Source of the DNA: Pseudoglutamicibacter albus
Lineage (GTDB): Bacteria; Actinomycetota; Actinomycetes; Actinomycetales; Micrococcaceae
NCBI RefSeq assembly: GCF_031458175.1
Contig: NZ_JAVDXX010000001.1
Location: forward strand, 806,001-870,000
Length of the DNA stretch: 64,000 nt
Reading direction: 5' to 3'
Both the position numbers and the translations under genes were made by a program. Under the pieces are notes generated by a model, which did no database searches, was not told where the DNA came from, and saw only the letters and a list, made by a program, of their open reading frames with translations. Numbering within the stretch: position 1 is the stretch's first letter; each line of letters starts with the position of its first letter. This document shows, in pieces, positions 43,787 to 52,323 of this stretch.

Positions 43787-44758
43787 TCACTGTTTCTTGA
43801 AGGCGCTGATCATGACGTTGCATGTGACCTGCAAGGCTGAATGGGTCTGGGCCGTTTCGGGAACGTGCCTGTCCCATTCGCTTTCGACGCGCGCACGGAT
43901 CTCATCGCGGCTGTGATGATGCCCGGCTGGACCCATGTGCGCTAGAGCCGATACCGCCTGAGGCTCTAGCAGCATCGTTTCTTTGAGGCTGTGTTCGCCC
44001 ACAAGACGGAAACCGTGGCGAGCGGCATCAGCGAGCAGGTATTCCTGTTTTCCTTCTTGGATCGCTAAGAGGCCTGCGAGATCGCGTATCTCAGCCAGAT
44101 GCTCAGGTAGGGGAGTCACCACGATCAGCGCGCCGGATGGTTTGAGTGCTCGGTCGAATTCCTCCCAGTTGCGAGGAGCAAATACATTGAGGATTGCATC
44201 GGCTGAATGTGTGGGGATAGGCCAAGTGCGCCACACATCCCACACGAGGGCCAAAACATTGTCGATGTGCGCGGCACGCTGCGCTGCGGCGGGAGAAATG
44301 TCGAACCCGATGCCGCGTGCGCCAGCGCCCAGCCCGGCGATTGCGTGGGCGAGGTAATAGCCTGTGCCGCATCCGGCATCGAGCACAAGGGGAGCGGAGC
44401 AATGATCCGCTCTCTCTTTCGTATCGCTTGTGTGGTCAAGGCTGGCGTGCTTTGTTATGGCCTCCCGGATGGTGCGCGCGATCGGTTCGTAGTGCCCCGC
44501 TTCAAGGAACTGAATGCGTGAGGCCACCATGTCGCGGCTATCCGGTGTGAACGAGGTGCCGCGGCCGGTCAGTAGATTGATGTGTCCTTGGCGGGCGGCA
44601 TCGAAGCGGTGGCCTGAAGCACACGATGCGGTAGCTGGCTTCCTATTGCCCTTGTACTCGATGGTCAATGGCGAGGGCTCGATGCCACATACAGGGCAGG
44701 TCAAGGTCCACGAAAATCCGTGTGAATCTTGAGGGGCGACCTCTTTTGTATCATGCAT
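43787..44758 (-). CDS. 23S rRNA (guanine-N1)-methyltransferase, RlmA family
   Basis: SAM-dependent methyltransferase of the RlmA group (G745/G748 of 23S rRNA). An N-terminal zinc knuckle (CPVCGIEPS and ASCASGHRFD) precedes the RlmA signature FDAARQGHINLLTG and DMVASRIQFLEAGHY. The SAM motif is LDAGCGTGYYLA. I use the ATG at 44758 (323 residues); a TTG at 44812 would add 18 residues and overlap def. No ribosome site is evident at either. RlmA(II) members modify susceptibility to tylosin-type macrolides; which guanine is methylated here is unknown. Confidence 0.85.
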   Translation of the reverse strand: MHDTKEVAPQDSHGFSWTLTCPVCGIEPSPLTIEYKGNRKPATASCASGHRFDAARQGHINLLTGRGTSFTPDSRDMVASRIQFLEAGHYEPIARTIREAITKHASLDHTSDTKERADHCSAPLVLDAGCGTGYYLAHAIAGLGAGARGIGFDISPAAAQRAAHIDNVLALVWDVWRTWPIPTHSADAILNVFAPRNWEEFDRALKPSGALIVVTPLPEHLAEIRDLAGLLAIQEGKQEYLLADAARHGFRLVGEHSLKETMLLEPQAVSALAHMGPAGHHHSRDEIRARVESEWDRHVPETAQTHSALQVTCNVMISAFKKQ

Positions 44759-44808
44759 TGTTATGCTAGTGTTGTTGTCAGCAGGGGAGAGGTGCGGTGA
44801 AGGGCGAC

Positions 44809-45462
44809 TCAAAACTGCAACGCCTCGCGGACTTCATGAGGTGTCGGCTCGGCCCACAGCCCCGCGTAGTTCTCATCGGTGCAGATGCTGCGGATATGGG
44901 CTTTGTCGATATAGATGATGCCGGCCAAGTGGTCGGTCTCATGCTGGAAGATGCGAGCCTGCCAACCTGAAAGATCGCGGATGTGTAGATTCCCGTCAAG
45001 GTCTTGCCATGTTGCGCGGATGTCAGCAGGGCGCTCGACTGCAGCCGTATAGCCTGGCATCGAAAGGCAACCCTCGTAATGCGTAGCCGTTCGATCGCCG
45101 ATCGGTTCATAGGACGGATTGAGTACCACCATGAGCTCGAGCTTTTCCCGTTCGCGTGCCTCGGCGAAGCTAGCCGGTATTTCGTAGAGATCCTCGAGAA
45201 CCGCCAAGCGAAGATTCGCGCCGACCTGGGGTGCGGCAACGCCGACGCCCGGCGCGTCGTGCATTGTGGCGACCATGCGTTCAACGAGTTCGCGTAACTC
45301 AGGCGTATCAGATCCATCCCAGTCATCGCAGACCTGACGCAAGACAGGGTCGCCAACATGCACAAGCGGCAGAGGCTCTGAAGAAAACGGCGCGCGTTCT
45401 GGGGCGTCAGCTTGGGGCTCGTTGGAGTGGGTGCTGGAGTGATTGTTTGACTCAGAGGACAT
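44809..45462 (-). CDS. def: Peptide deformylase
   Basis: Removes the formyl group from N-terminal Met of nascent proteins; Fe/Zn enzyme. All three signatures are present: GVGVAAPQVG, EGCLSMPGY and QHETDHLAG. From the ATG at 45462 the protein has 217 residues; in-frame upstream codons extend to 45543, with nearby ATGs at 45468 and 45471, so the start is uncertain. The first 35 residues are hydrophilic and low in complexity. Confidence 0.93.
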   Translation of the reverse strand: MSSESNNHSSTHSNEPQADAPERAPFSSEPLPLVHVGDPVLRQVCDDWDGSDTPELRELVERMVATMHDAPGVGVAAPQVGANLRLAVLEDLYEIPASFAEAREREKLELMVVLNPSYEPIGDRTATHYEGCLSMPGYTAAVERPADIRATWQDLDGNLHIRDLSGWQARIFQHETDHLAGIIYIDKAHIRSICTDENYAGLWAEPTPHEVREALQF

Positions 45463-45626
45463 GTGCATCATTATCGCACTGGGAAATGGTTCACGATGGG
45501 CTGTATGGACTGGATGGACTGTATTGCGGCGTCGTCGCGGCACCTATATAAAGCGCCGATAATCTACATTATGTCAAGTAATGTTGTGGTGCCCACGCCC
45601 CACCGGGCTCTGCCCGGCATAGACTG

Positions 45627-45998
45627 ATGTGTATGCAACGTTTCGTGTGGATCCTGTGGCTCATCGTCGATCTCGCCCTCATGCTTGTCTTCGCAACCAC
45701 AGGGCGTAGCTCTCATAATGAAGAACTCAGCGCCGGCGGGATCTTCCAGGTCGCGTGGCCGTTCATGGTTGCGGTCCTGATCGCATTCGCAGTGACCCGC
45801 GGATGGCAAACCTACTGGAAGATCTGGCCGCACGGTTTCATCTATTGGGCGTTGGTCGTCGTGATTGGCGTTCTGCTACGGATCGTCGGCGGAGCCACTG
45901 CAGCCCTGCCGTTCATTCTCGTGACAGCCGGTGTGCTGTTCCTGTTCTTGATTGGCCGCCGCATGATCAGCGGCCTCTTCATGCGCCACCGCGTCTGA
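45627..45998 (+). CDS. DUF3054 membrane protein
   Basis: 123 residues with four predicted TM segments (about 5-24, 42-58, 71-88, 93-112). The pattern LALMLVFATTGRSSHNE near residues 17-33 and VAWPFMVA matches the DUF3054 family of actinobacteria, whose function is unknown. ATG 45627 or 45633 could start it. A small ACACC-ATA-GGTGT hairpin follows the stop. Confidence 0.8.
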   Translation: MCMQRFVWILWLIVDLALMLVFATTGRSSHNEELSAGGIFQVAWPFMVAVLIAFAVTRGWQTYWKIWPHGFIYWALVVVIGVLLRIVGGATAALPFILVTAGVLFLFLIGRRMISGLFMRHRV

Positions 45999-46134
45999 AC
46001 ACCATAGGTGTGCCACTTCAGTGTTCATGTTTGTCTAAAAATGTATGGGCATATAGGTTGTGTGACTCCCCCGCGCGTACAGTGGTCTGCGAGTCCTAGA
46101 TGCCCTGTATAAGTTGCCACGTATAAGGAGAGTC

Positions 46135-46416
46135 ATGATTACCGCTTTTGTGATGATCGATGTTGAGGCCGAACGGATCCCGGAGACCGCCCAGGAGATT
46201 TCAGAGCTCGATGGCGTGGCTGAGGTGTACTCGGTTGCTGGCGGTGAATGGGACCTCATCGCTATCGTGCGTGTCATGAATCACGAAGACCTCGCTGAGG
46301 TTATCCCAAACCATCTCAATAAGGTCGAAGGTGTGGTCTCCACGACCACCAACATCGCGTTCCGAGCCTTCTCTCAACACGATCTTGAGGCAGCGTTCTC
46401 GCTGGGCCTCGAATAA
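46135..46416 (+). CDS. Lrp/AsnC ligand-binding (RAM) domain protein, no DNA-binding domain
   Basis: 93 residues equal to the stand-alone RAM domain: beta-alpha-beta-beta-alpha-beta fold with VYSVAGGEWDLIAIVRV in the centre. The helix-turn-helix of full Lrp proteins is absent, so it cannot bind DNA alone. It may bind amino acids or modulate other Lrp proteins. ATG follows AAGGAG by 4 bases; an upstream TTG frame is less likely. Convergent with trpD across a strong hairpin. Confidence 0.88.
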   Translation: MITAFVMIDVEAERIPETAQEISELDGVAEVYSVAGGEWDLIAIVRVMNHEDLAEVIPNHLNKVEGVVSTTTNIAFRAFSQHDLEAAFSLGLE

Positions 46417-46429
46417 TAGATCCCTATAT

Positions 46430-46479
46430 ACGCGTGAGGCGTACCTAGTCTGGCCAACAGCTAGGTACGCCTCACGCGT
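46430..46479. terminator. Bidirectional terminator between the Lrp-domain gene and trpD
   Basis: A perfect 19-bp stem (ACGCGTGAGGCGTACCTAG and its complement) with a 12-base loop lies between two convergent genes. Confidence 0.85.
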
Positions 46480-46494
46480 TTAAGGATTTCCTCT

Positions 46495-47544
46495 TTATGC
46501 CTCTTGTGTCGCGGCAACCCAGGCTTCGAGAACCCTCTGAGCGGCACCCGAATCAATCGATTGCTCGGCTACTGCGTACTTCGCGGCAATTCGGTCCTTG
46601 AAAGAGCCTGAGGCTTCCTTGTCAAAGGCGACCAACGCAGCGGCTGCGTTGAGCAGGACCGCATCCCTGATAGGCCCCTTCTCCCCCGCCAAAACGTCGC
46701 GAACCACCTGTGCGTTGTGTTCGGCGTCAGCTCCGCGCAGATCATCCAAGGTAGCTCGTGGAACACCGATGTCTTGAGCATCGAATTCAAACGTTGCAAC
46801 CTCGCCGTCACGGACCTCCCATACTTTGTTTGAAGTGGTGGTCGTGAACTCGTCAAGGCCATCCTCGCCACGGAAAACCAGGCCACGCTTGCCTCGCTTG
46901 GCAAGAACGCCAGCCATGATCGGAGCCATCGGGGCGATCGCGCAACCAATGACCGAAGCGCTCGGGTCAGACGGGTTAGTGAGAGGACCCATGAAGTTGA
47001 AAGCCGTAGGCACCCCTAGCTGTGCGCGTGCTGGAGCCGCGAACCGCATCGAGGGGTGAAAAACTTGCGCGAAACAGAACGTGAGGCCAGCCTTTTCAAG
47101 AACCGGGAGCAAATGCTCAGGTTGAACATCCAGCCGGACGCCAAGCGCCCCGATCACGTCAGCTGAGCCCGACGAGCTGGACGCTGCACGGTTACCGTGC
47201 TTCACTACACGCGCGCCAGCGCCCGCGCACACAAGCGAGGCCATCGTAGAAATGTTGACGGTGTTCTGGCGGTCGCCGCCAGTGCCGACGATGTCGAGGG
47301 TCTCCCCCTCCACGTTGAGCGGTCGGGCCGCGGCGACCATCGAATCCACAAGCCCAGTGAACTCATCGACAGTCTCCCCCTTGGTGCGCAACGCGATGAG
47401 GAAGCCGGCAACCTGCGCATCGGTTGCAGATCCCTGCATAATCTCACGCATCGCCCACGCTGCTTGGCTTGTCGTGATGTCACGCCCCTCCATAAGAGGC
47501 GCGAGGATCTGGGGCCAGGTAAAAACTTCACTAGTCATCGTCAC
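46495..47544 (-). CDS. trpD: Anthranilate phosphoribosyltransferase TrpD
   Basis: Second step of tryptophan synthesis: anthranilate plus PRPP to phosphoribosyl-anthranilate. 349 residues with the PRPP-binding GTGGDRQNTVNIST (about 86-99), KHGNRAASSSSGSADV (about 114-129) and the Mg/PRPP motif DGLDEF. No other trp gene is nearby, which is the usual isolated position of trpD beside ctaE in Micrococcaceae and mycobacteria (Rv2192c/Rv2193). Confidence 0.95.
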   Translation of the reverse strand: MTMTSEVFTWPQILAPLMEGRDITTSQAAWAMREIMQGSATDAQVAGFLIALRTKGETVDEFTGLVDSMVAAARPLNVEGETLDIVGTGGDRQNTVNISTMASLVCAGAGARVVKHGNRAASSSSGSADVIGALGVRLDVQPEHLLPVLEKAGLTFCFAQVFHPSMRFAAPARAQLGVPTAFNFMGPLTNPSDPSASVIGCAIAPMAPIMAGVLAKRGKRGLVFRGEDGLDEFTTTTSNKVWEVRDGEVATFEFDAQDIGVPRATLDDLRGADAEHNAQVVRDVLAGEKGPIRDAVLLNAAAALVAFDKEASGSFKDRIAAKYAVAEQSIDSGAAQRVLEAWVAATQEA

Positions 47545-47733
47545 GTGGCCAGGTTACAAGGTCGAAGCGAAATAATCGGTGAACGTGACGCTAAGCACGT
47601 AACTCTTTTCCTCACACAGAACTCGGATTCTCTGAGACGGACACCGCCTTGCCTGGTTGTTTGTTTCGTAACCACGAGAACCCCGAGAGCAAGCGGTTAA
47701 TAGGGGATGTACGACACCAGAGGCGGCGTGCCG

Positions 47734-47763
47734 TTGGGCAAAACGGGTCGAAATAGGGATAAT
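47734..47763 (+). promoter_or_regulatory. Promoter of the ctaE-qcrCAB operon
   Basis: TTGGGC and GATAAT are separated by 18 bp; GATAAT ends 6 bases before the GTG of ctaE. The start of transcription would fall on or next to the start codon, so the message is probably leaderless. Confidence 0.5.
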
Positions 47764-47769
47764 GGGTCT

Positions 47770-48420
47770 GTGACCACTGCGACTTCATCACTCAGCAAGC
47801 AGGGGCAGGCCATTCCTCGCCGCCCCAACATGGTGGCCGTCGGAACCATCGTTTGGTTGTCGTCCGAACTGATGTTCTTCGCGGCTCTATTCGCCATGTA
47901 TTTCTCCCTCAAGGCCACAAGGCCAGACGTCTGGGCAGCGGATACCCAGCATTTGGCCTTCCCTCTTGCCTTGATCAACTCGACGATCCTTGTGCTTTCG
48001 TCCTTCACCTGCCAGATCGGCGTGAACAAGGTCGAAGCGCACGGTAAGCCTGCGGTTCCGCGGCGTACCGGCGGCATCTTCGAGATCGGCAAGTGGGGGC
48101 TGGCGGAATGGTTCATCCTCTCGTTCCTGATGGGTGCCATCTTCGTTGCCGTCCAGGCCTTCGAATACACCGAATTGGTACAGGCAGGCGTGACGTTCTC
48201 GTCCTCGGCCTTCGGTTCCGCATTCTTCATCACCACAGGCTTCCACGGCCTGCACGTGATCGGCGGTCTGATTGCCTTCCTGATCGTCATTGGACGTACC
48301 TACATGGCACGCAACTTCGGTGCCCATGAAGCGTCCTCTGCCATGGTCGTCTCCTACTACTGGCACTTCGTCGACGTAGTGTGGGTGGCCCTGTTCATCA
48401 TCATTTACATCCTGAAGTAG
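47770..48420 (+). CDS. ctaE: Cytochrome c oxidase subunit III (aa3 type)
   Basis: Membrane subunit of the terminal oxidase. 216 residues with TM segments including [36 protein letters not shown] and a final [20 protein letters not shown]; the HFVDVVW motif is diagnostic. I use GTG 47770; an upstream in-frame start at 47707 adds 21 residues that do not resemble the family. First gene of the qcr operon. Confidence 0.95.
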   Translation: MTTATSSLSKQGQAIPRRPNMVAVGTIVWLSSELMFFAALFAMYFSLKATRPDVWAADTQHLAFPLALINSTILVLSSFTCQIGVNKVEAHGKPAVPRRTGGIFEIGKWGLAEWFILSFLMGAIFVAVQAFEYTELVQAGVTFSSSAFGSAFFITTGFHGLHVIGGLIAFLIVIGRTYMARNFGAHEASSAMVVSYYWHFVDVVWVALFIIIYILK

Positions 48421-48478
48421 TCAACGGCTCCCACCGTCATCACTTCATTGCCCATAAACCCGAATTGAGGATCCGCAC

Positions 48479-49279
48479 GTGAAGGCTTTGTCCCAGCGCC
48501 GGCGCTCCCCGCTAGCACTCCTCGCCCTGCTTGTGCTCGGCTTGGTTGTGACTGGTGGCGTATATACAGTTGCCGGTTCCGTAACTTCCGCCAATGCTGA
48601 AGCTCAGGCAACCGCCGAGGGCGACGTAGAAAACGGCAGCAAGCTTTTCTCCGCCAACTGCGCAACCTGCCACGGTGCTAACGCTGAAGGCTCCCCTGCT
48701 GGCCCAAGCCTGATTGGTGTTGGCGCTGCATCGGTTGACTTCCAGGTCGGTACCGGCCGCATGCCTATGCAGATGCAGGGCCCACAGGCTCAGATCAAAC
48801 CGAAGCAGTTCTCCGAGCAGCAGACCGCTGACCTTGCGGCATATGTTGCATCGCTTGGTGCAGGACCAGCTGTCCCATCCAAGGAGACCCTGGATCACTC
48901 CAACCTGACTCCAGAAGAGATCGCTGACGGCGGCACGATCTTCCGCGTTAACTGCGCTATGTGCCACAACGCCGGTGCATCTGGTGGTGCTCTGACCCGT
49001 GGTAAGTTCGCGCCAACCATTCACGGTGTTTCTGAAAAGCACATCTATGAGGCCATGGTCACTGGTCCTCAGAACATGCCAGTCTTCAACGACACCAACC
49101 TGCCACCTGACCAGAAGCGCCAGGTTCTCGGCTACCTCAAGATGCTTGAGAACGAGGGCAACCCAGGCGGCTTCCCGCTCGGTGGTTTGGGTCCGGTGGC
49201 TGAAGGTCTGTTCATCTGGACTGCAGGTCTCGCCCTGATCATTTCGTTCACCATCTGGATCACGTCGCGTCGCGCCTAA
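48479..49279 (+). CDS. qcrC: Diheme cytochrome c subunit of the bc1 complex
   Basis: 266-residue membrane-bound diheme cytochrome that links bc1 and aa3 in actinobacterial supercomplexes. Two CxxCH sites: CATCH (about 61-65) and CAMCH (about 159-163). N-terminal anchor/signal (about 11-33) and C-terminal TM (about 238-258). GTG start. It replaces a soluble cytochrome c. Confidence 0.96.
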   Translation: MKALSQRRRSPLALLALLVLGLVVTGGVYTVAGSVTSANAEAQATAEGDVENGSKLFSANCATCHGANAEGSPAGPSLIGVGAASVDFQVGTGRMPMQMQGPQAQIKPKQFSEQQTADLAAYVASLGAGPAVPSKETLDHSNLTPEEIADGGTIFRVNCAMCHNAGASGGALTRGKFAPTIHGVSEKHIYEAMVTGPQNMPVFNDTNLPPDQKRQVLGYLKMLENEGNPGGFPLGGLGPVAEGLFIWTAGLALIISFTIWITSRRA

Positions 49280-49361
49280 TGATCCACGTGCTCCCCAACT
49301 AATGTTGGGGACGCATCATGTCATCTCCACTTGCACATCTAAGAGAAGGTAGTAAGCCACT

Positions 49362-50417
49362 ATGAGCGACGAACGTCACGGCAACCCGCACACGTCGGGT
49401 GCCGTCGATCCGGTCGGTCAGGGGGGAACTCCTAAGGAGTTCCAGAACCCCGGTCTACCGCCGCACACCCCGCGTATCACCGACGTAGATCCGAAGGCCG
49501 AGAAGCGCGCTTCTCGTCAAGTCTTCGTCTTGTTCCTGATCTCCATCTTGGGAACAATCCTGTTCTTCTTCGGTTACTTCGGAGTCGGCCACACCGGCAT
49601 CGAAATCGGCACCAAGCTGCGCTTGCAGAACACGCTGATCGGTCTGGGTACCGCATTCGCGATGCTCGGTATCGGTCTTGGCGTCATCCACTGGGCTAAG
49701 TCCCTGATGCCAGACCATGAAGTTGTTGAAGAGCGCCACGAGATCGCTCCTGAGGCTGGCCGAGCTGAAGCTCAGCAGATGATCGAGGAGATCATCGAAG
49801 AGTCCGGCATGAGCCGCCGTAAGGTCCTCACCGGCACGCTCATCGGCGCAGCTGCTATCGCGCCGCTTCCAGCAATCTTCATGTTCCGCGACCTTGATCG
49901 CACCAAGAAGACCGCGAACCAGATGGTTGACTCTCTGCGTCACACTATGTGGCACGAAGGCGTCCGCCTCGTTCGTGACCCTTCAGGTCTGCCGATTAAG
50001 GCATCCGATATCCAGATCGGTTCTGCAGTGCACGTTATTCCTGAGGGCCTCAACGAGCTCAAGGAAGACAAGCTCAACGAGAAAGCCAAGGCTGTTGTGC
50101 TTGTCATGCGCCTGTCTGAAGACCGGATGCACATCTCCCCTGGTCGTGAAGACTGGCATGTCAACGGCATCGTTGCATACTCCAAGATTTGCACCCACGT
50201 TGGTTGCCCTATCGCACTGTACGAGCAGCACACGCACCACCTGCTGTGCCCATGCCACCAGTCGACGTTCGACCTCACGCAGGAGTGCAAGGTTGTCTTC
50301 GGCCCAGCGTCGCACGCTCTGCCGCAGCTTCCAATCACCGTTGACGACGAAGGCTTCCTTGTTGCGCGTAGCGACTTCCAGGAGCCTGTTGGCCCGAGCT
50401 ACTGGGAGCGTGGTTGA
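49362..50417 (+). CDS. qcrA: Rieske iron-sulfur subunit of the bc1 complex
   Basis: 351 residues. The actinobacterial form has three N-terminal TM segments (about 50-70, 85-108, 165-182, the last following SRRKVLTG). The Rieske cluster motifs are CTHVGCP and CPCHQST, with HTHHL between them. It accepts electrons from menaquinol and passes them to QcrC. ATG after AGAAGGTAGTAAG. Its end overlaps or abuts qcrB. Confidence 0.96.
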   Translation: MSDERHGNPHTSGAVDPVGQGGTPKEFQNPGLPPHTPRITDVDPKAEKRASRQVFVLFLISILGTILFFFGYFGVGHTGIEIGTKLRLQNTLIGLGTAFAMLGIGLGVIHWAKSLMPDHEVVEERHEIAPEAGRAEAQQMIEEIIEESGMSRRKVLTGTLIGAAAIAPLPAIFMFRDLDRTKKTANQMVDSLRHTMWHEGVRLVRDPSGLPIKASDIQIGSAVHVIPEGLNELKEDKLNEKAKAVVLVMRLSEDRMHISPGREDWHVNGIVAYSKICTHVGCPIALYEQHTHHLLCPCHQSTFDLTQECKVVFGPASHALPQLPITVDDEGFLVARSDFQEPVGPSYWERG

Positions 50418-50422
50418 TCACT

Positions 50423-52090
50423 ATGACTAATACGGTCACTGAATACGAGGCAAAGACCAAAACTGGTCGTATTGCCAACTTTGTGAACACCCGCACGGGC
50501 GCTCAGTCGCTCGTCAAGGAGTTCGGCCGCAAGGTCTTCCCTGACCACTGGTCGTTCATGTTCGGTGAGGTAGCCCTCTACTCGTTCGTGATCCTCCTTC
50601 TGTCCGGTACGTTCCTGACGCTCTTCTTCGATCCGTCGATGACGCACGTCACTTACGATGGCTCCTACCCTGGTCTCCAGGGAATCGGAATGTCCGCTGC
50701 CTACCACACCGCGTTGGACCTTTCCTTCGATGTGCGTGGCGGCCTGTTCATGCGTCAGCTACACCACTGGTCTGCACTGCTGTTTGTAGCAGCGATGTCC
50801 GTGCACATGTTGCGCGTGTTCTTCACCGGCGCGTTCCGCCGTCCACGTGAACTCAACTGGGTTGTCGGTTGCGTCCTGTTGATCCTTGGTCTCGCAGCTG
50901 GCTTCACCGGCTACTCGCTACCAGACGATCTGCTTTCCGGTAACGGTCTGCGCATTATCGATGGCGTTATCAAGGCCATCCCGATCGTTGGCACGTACAT
51001 CTCGATGTTCCTGTTCGGCGGCGAGTTCCCAGGCGAGCACATTATTCCTCGCCTCTACGTGCTCCACATCCTCGTGGTTCCAGCGATGATCCTCGCGATG
51101 ATTGTCGTCCACTTGATGATGGTCGTCGTTCACAAGCACACCCAGTACCCTGGCCCGGGCCGCACCAACAACAACGTGGTCGGCTACCCGGTTGGTCCTG
51201 TCTACGCAGCTAAGGCTGGCGGCTTCTTCTTCGTCGTCTTCGGTGCCTTGGCATTCATCTCGGGTGTCTTCCAGATCAACGCGATCTGGCACTACGGCCC
51301 ATACGACCCATCGCCGGTCTCCGCGGGTACTCAGCCTGACTGGTACATCGGTTGGGTTGACGGCGCGTTGCGTCTCATGCCAGGTATGCTCGGCGACTTC
51401 TCGTTCGAGCGCGTCGTATCGCTCCCATGGGGTGACAACACGTTCGCATTCGCAGTGCTCTTGCCAGCGCTTGGCCCGGCTCTGTTCCTGTTCGCGCTGA
51501 TGTTCGGCTGGCCATGGATCGAACGCTGGATCACCAAGGATAACCGCGAGCACCACATCCTCGACCGTCCACGTAACGCTCCGTTCCGTACGGCCGTTGG
51601 TGTTGCAGGTGTGATCTTCTACTGCGTCATGTGGGCTGCAGCGTCCTCTGACCTCGTAGCAACGCACTTCAAGGTTTCGCTCAACGATGTCACCTACTGG
51701 TTGCGTGTCCTGTTCTTCCTGGGCCCAATCCTCGGCTTCATCATTACCCGCCGAATCTGCATCGCGCTTCAGCGTAAGGACCGCGAGACCGTCCTGCACG
51801 GTAGCGAATCCGGCATCGTTCTGATGAGCCCAGACGGTGGTTTCCACGAGAAGCACAACGAGCTCAGCGAATACGACCGTTGGCGCTTGGTCTCCTACAA
51901 CTCCCCTGCCTACATCCCGGCCCAGCCGGATGAAGACGGCAAGATCTCCAAGAAGGAGCGCCGCCGCGCCAAGTGGGCCAAGTTCTTCCTCGAGGACCGT
52001 GTTGCACCGGTCACCCCGGCAGAACTCGAAGCAGCTCACGAACACCACGATGAGATCGAAGGATCTGATCACCGTTCGGTAGAGAAGTAA
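50423..52090 (+). CDS. qcrB: Cytochrome b subunit of the bc1 complex
   Basis: 555 residues with at least nine TM helices. Heme-b His pairs lie in LHHWSALLFVAAMSVHMLR and the LHILVVPAMILAMIVVHLMMV helix; the Qo-site region contains GYSLPDD and, later, PxPW-like EFPGEHI. The long hydrophilic C-terminus is typical for actinobacteria. I use the ATG at 50423; a TTG at 50414 overlapping the qcrA stop also has a GGGAG site. QcrB is the target of drugs such as telacebec in mycobacteria. Confidence 0.95.
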   Translation: MTNTVTEYEAKTKTGRIANFVNTRTGAQSLVKEFGRKVFPDHWSFMFGEVALYSFVILLLSGTFLTLFFDPSMTHVTYDGSYPGLQGIGMSAAYHTALDLSFDVRGGLFMRQLHHWSALLFVAAMSVHMLRVFFTGAFRRPRELNWVVGCVLLILGLAAGFTGYSLPDDLLSGNGLRIIDGVIKAIPIVGTYISMFLFGGEFPGEHIIPRLYVLHILVVPAMILAMIVVHLMMVVVHKHTQYPGPGRTNNNVVGYPVGPVYAAKAGGFFFVVFGALAFISGVFQINAIWHYGPYDPSPVSAGTQPDWYIGWVDGALRLMPGMLGDFSFERVVSLPWGDNTFAFAVLLPALGPALFLFALMFGWPWIERWITKDNREHHILDRPRNAPFRTAVGVAGVIFYCVMWAAASSDLVATHFKVSLNDVTYWLRVLFFLGPILGFIITRRICIALQRKDRETVLHGSESGIVLMSPDGGFHEKHNELSEYDRWRLVSYNSPAYIPAQPDEDGKISKKERRRAKWAKFFLEDRVAPVTPAELEAAHEHHDEIEGSDHRSVEK

Positions 52091-52112
52091 GCTTCACTCC
52101 ACACAACAGCTG

Positions 52113-52151
52113 AGGGTGGGTTCGAAACGAAAGTTTCGGACCCACCCTTTT
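52113..52151 (+). terminator. Rho-independent terminator after qcrB
   Basis: GGGTGGGTTCGAAAC pairs with GTTTCGGACCCACCC (one T-G pair, GAAA loop) and is followed by TTTT. Confidence 0.9.
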
Positions 52152-52323
52152 GCGTTACCCGGGTTCTTTCGACAGCATCCTTGTAGCCAACAGCCACGCT
52201 CAACTGGTGTGTATAATTCATAGCCATGAACAAGTGATCTCCACCCCGCTTCTAACGGCAGCAGTCGGCACGCTATAGGTGCCCATTGTGTTGCTAGAGC
52301 CCAGCAATGCTCAGGAGATCACT
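52152..52323 (+). promoter_or_regulatory. Leader region of the ABC-F gene
   Basis: A perfect TATAAT lies at 52212-52217 without a convincing -35. About 110 bases separate it from the gene, long for this genome. A minimal open frame ATG-AAC-AAG-TGA sits at 52226-52237. Antibiotic-resistance ABC-F genes are often controlled by ribosome stalling in such leaders; here that is speculation. Confidence 0.35.

Noticed and set aside
50918-52072. 384-codon open frame antisense to qcrB
   Set aside because: It lies wholly inside a conserved cytochrome b gene, with no recognisable motif or ribosome site.
52226-52237. Three-codon leader peptide (ATG AAC AAG TGA) as an attenuator
   Set aside because: Too short to be convincing and no alternative hairpins overlapping the ABC-F ribosome site were evident; kept only as a remark.
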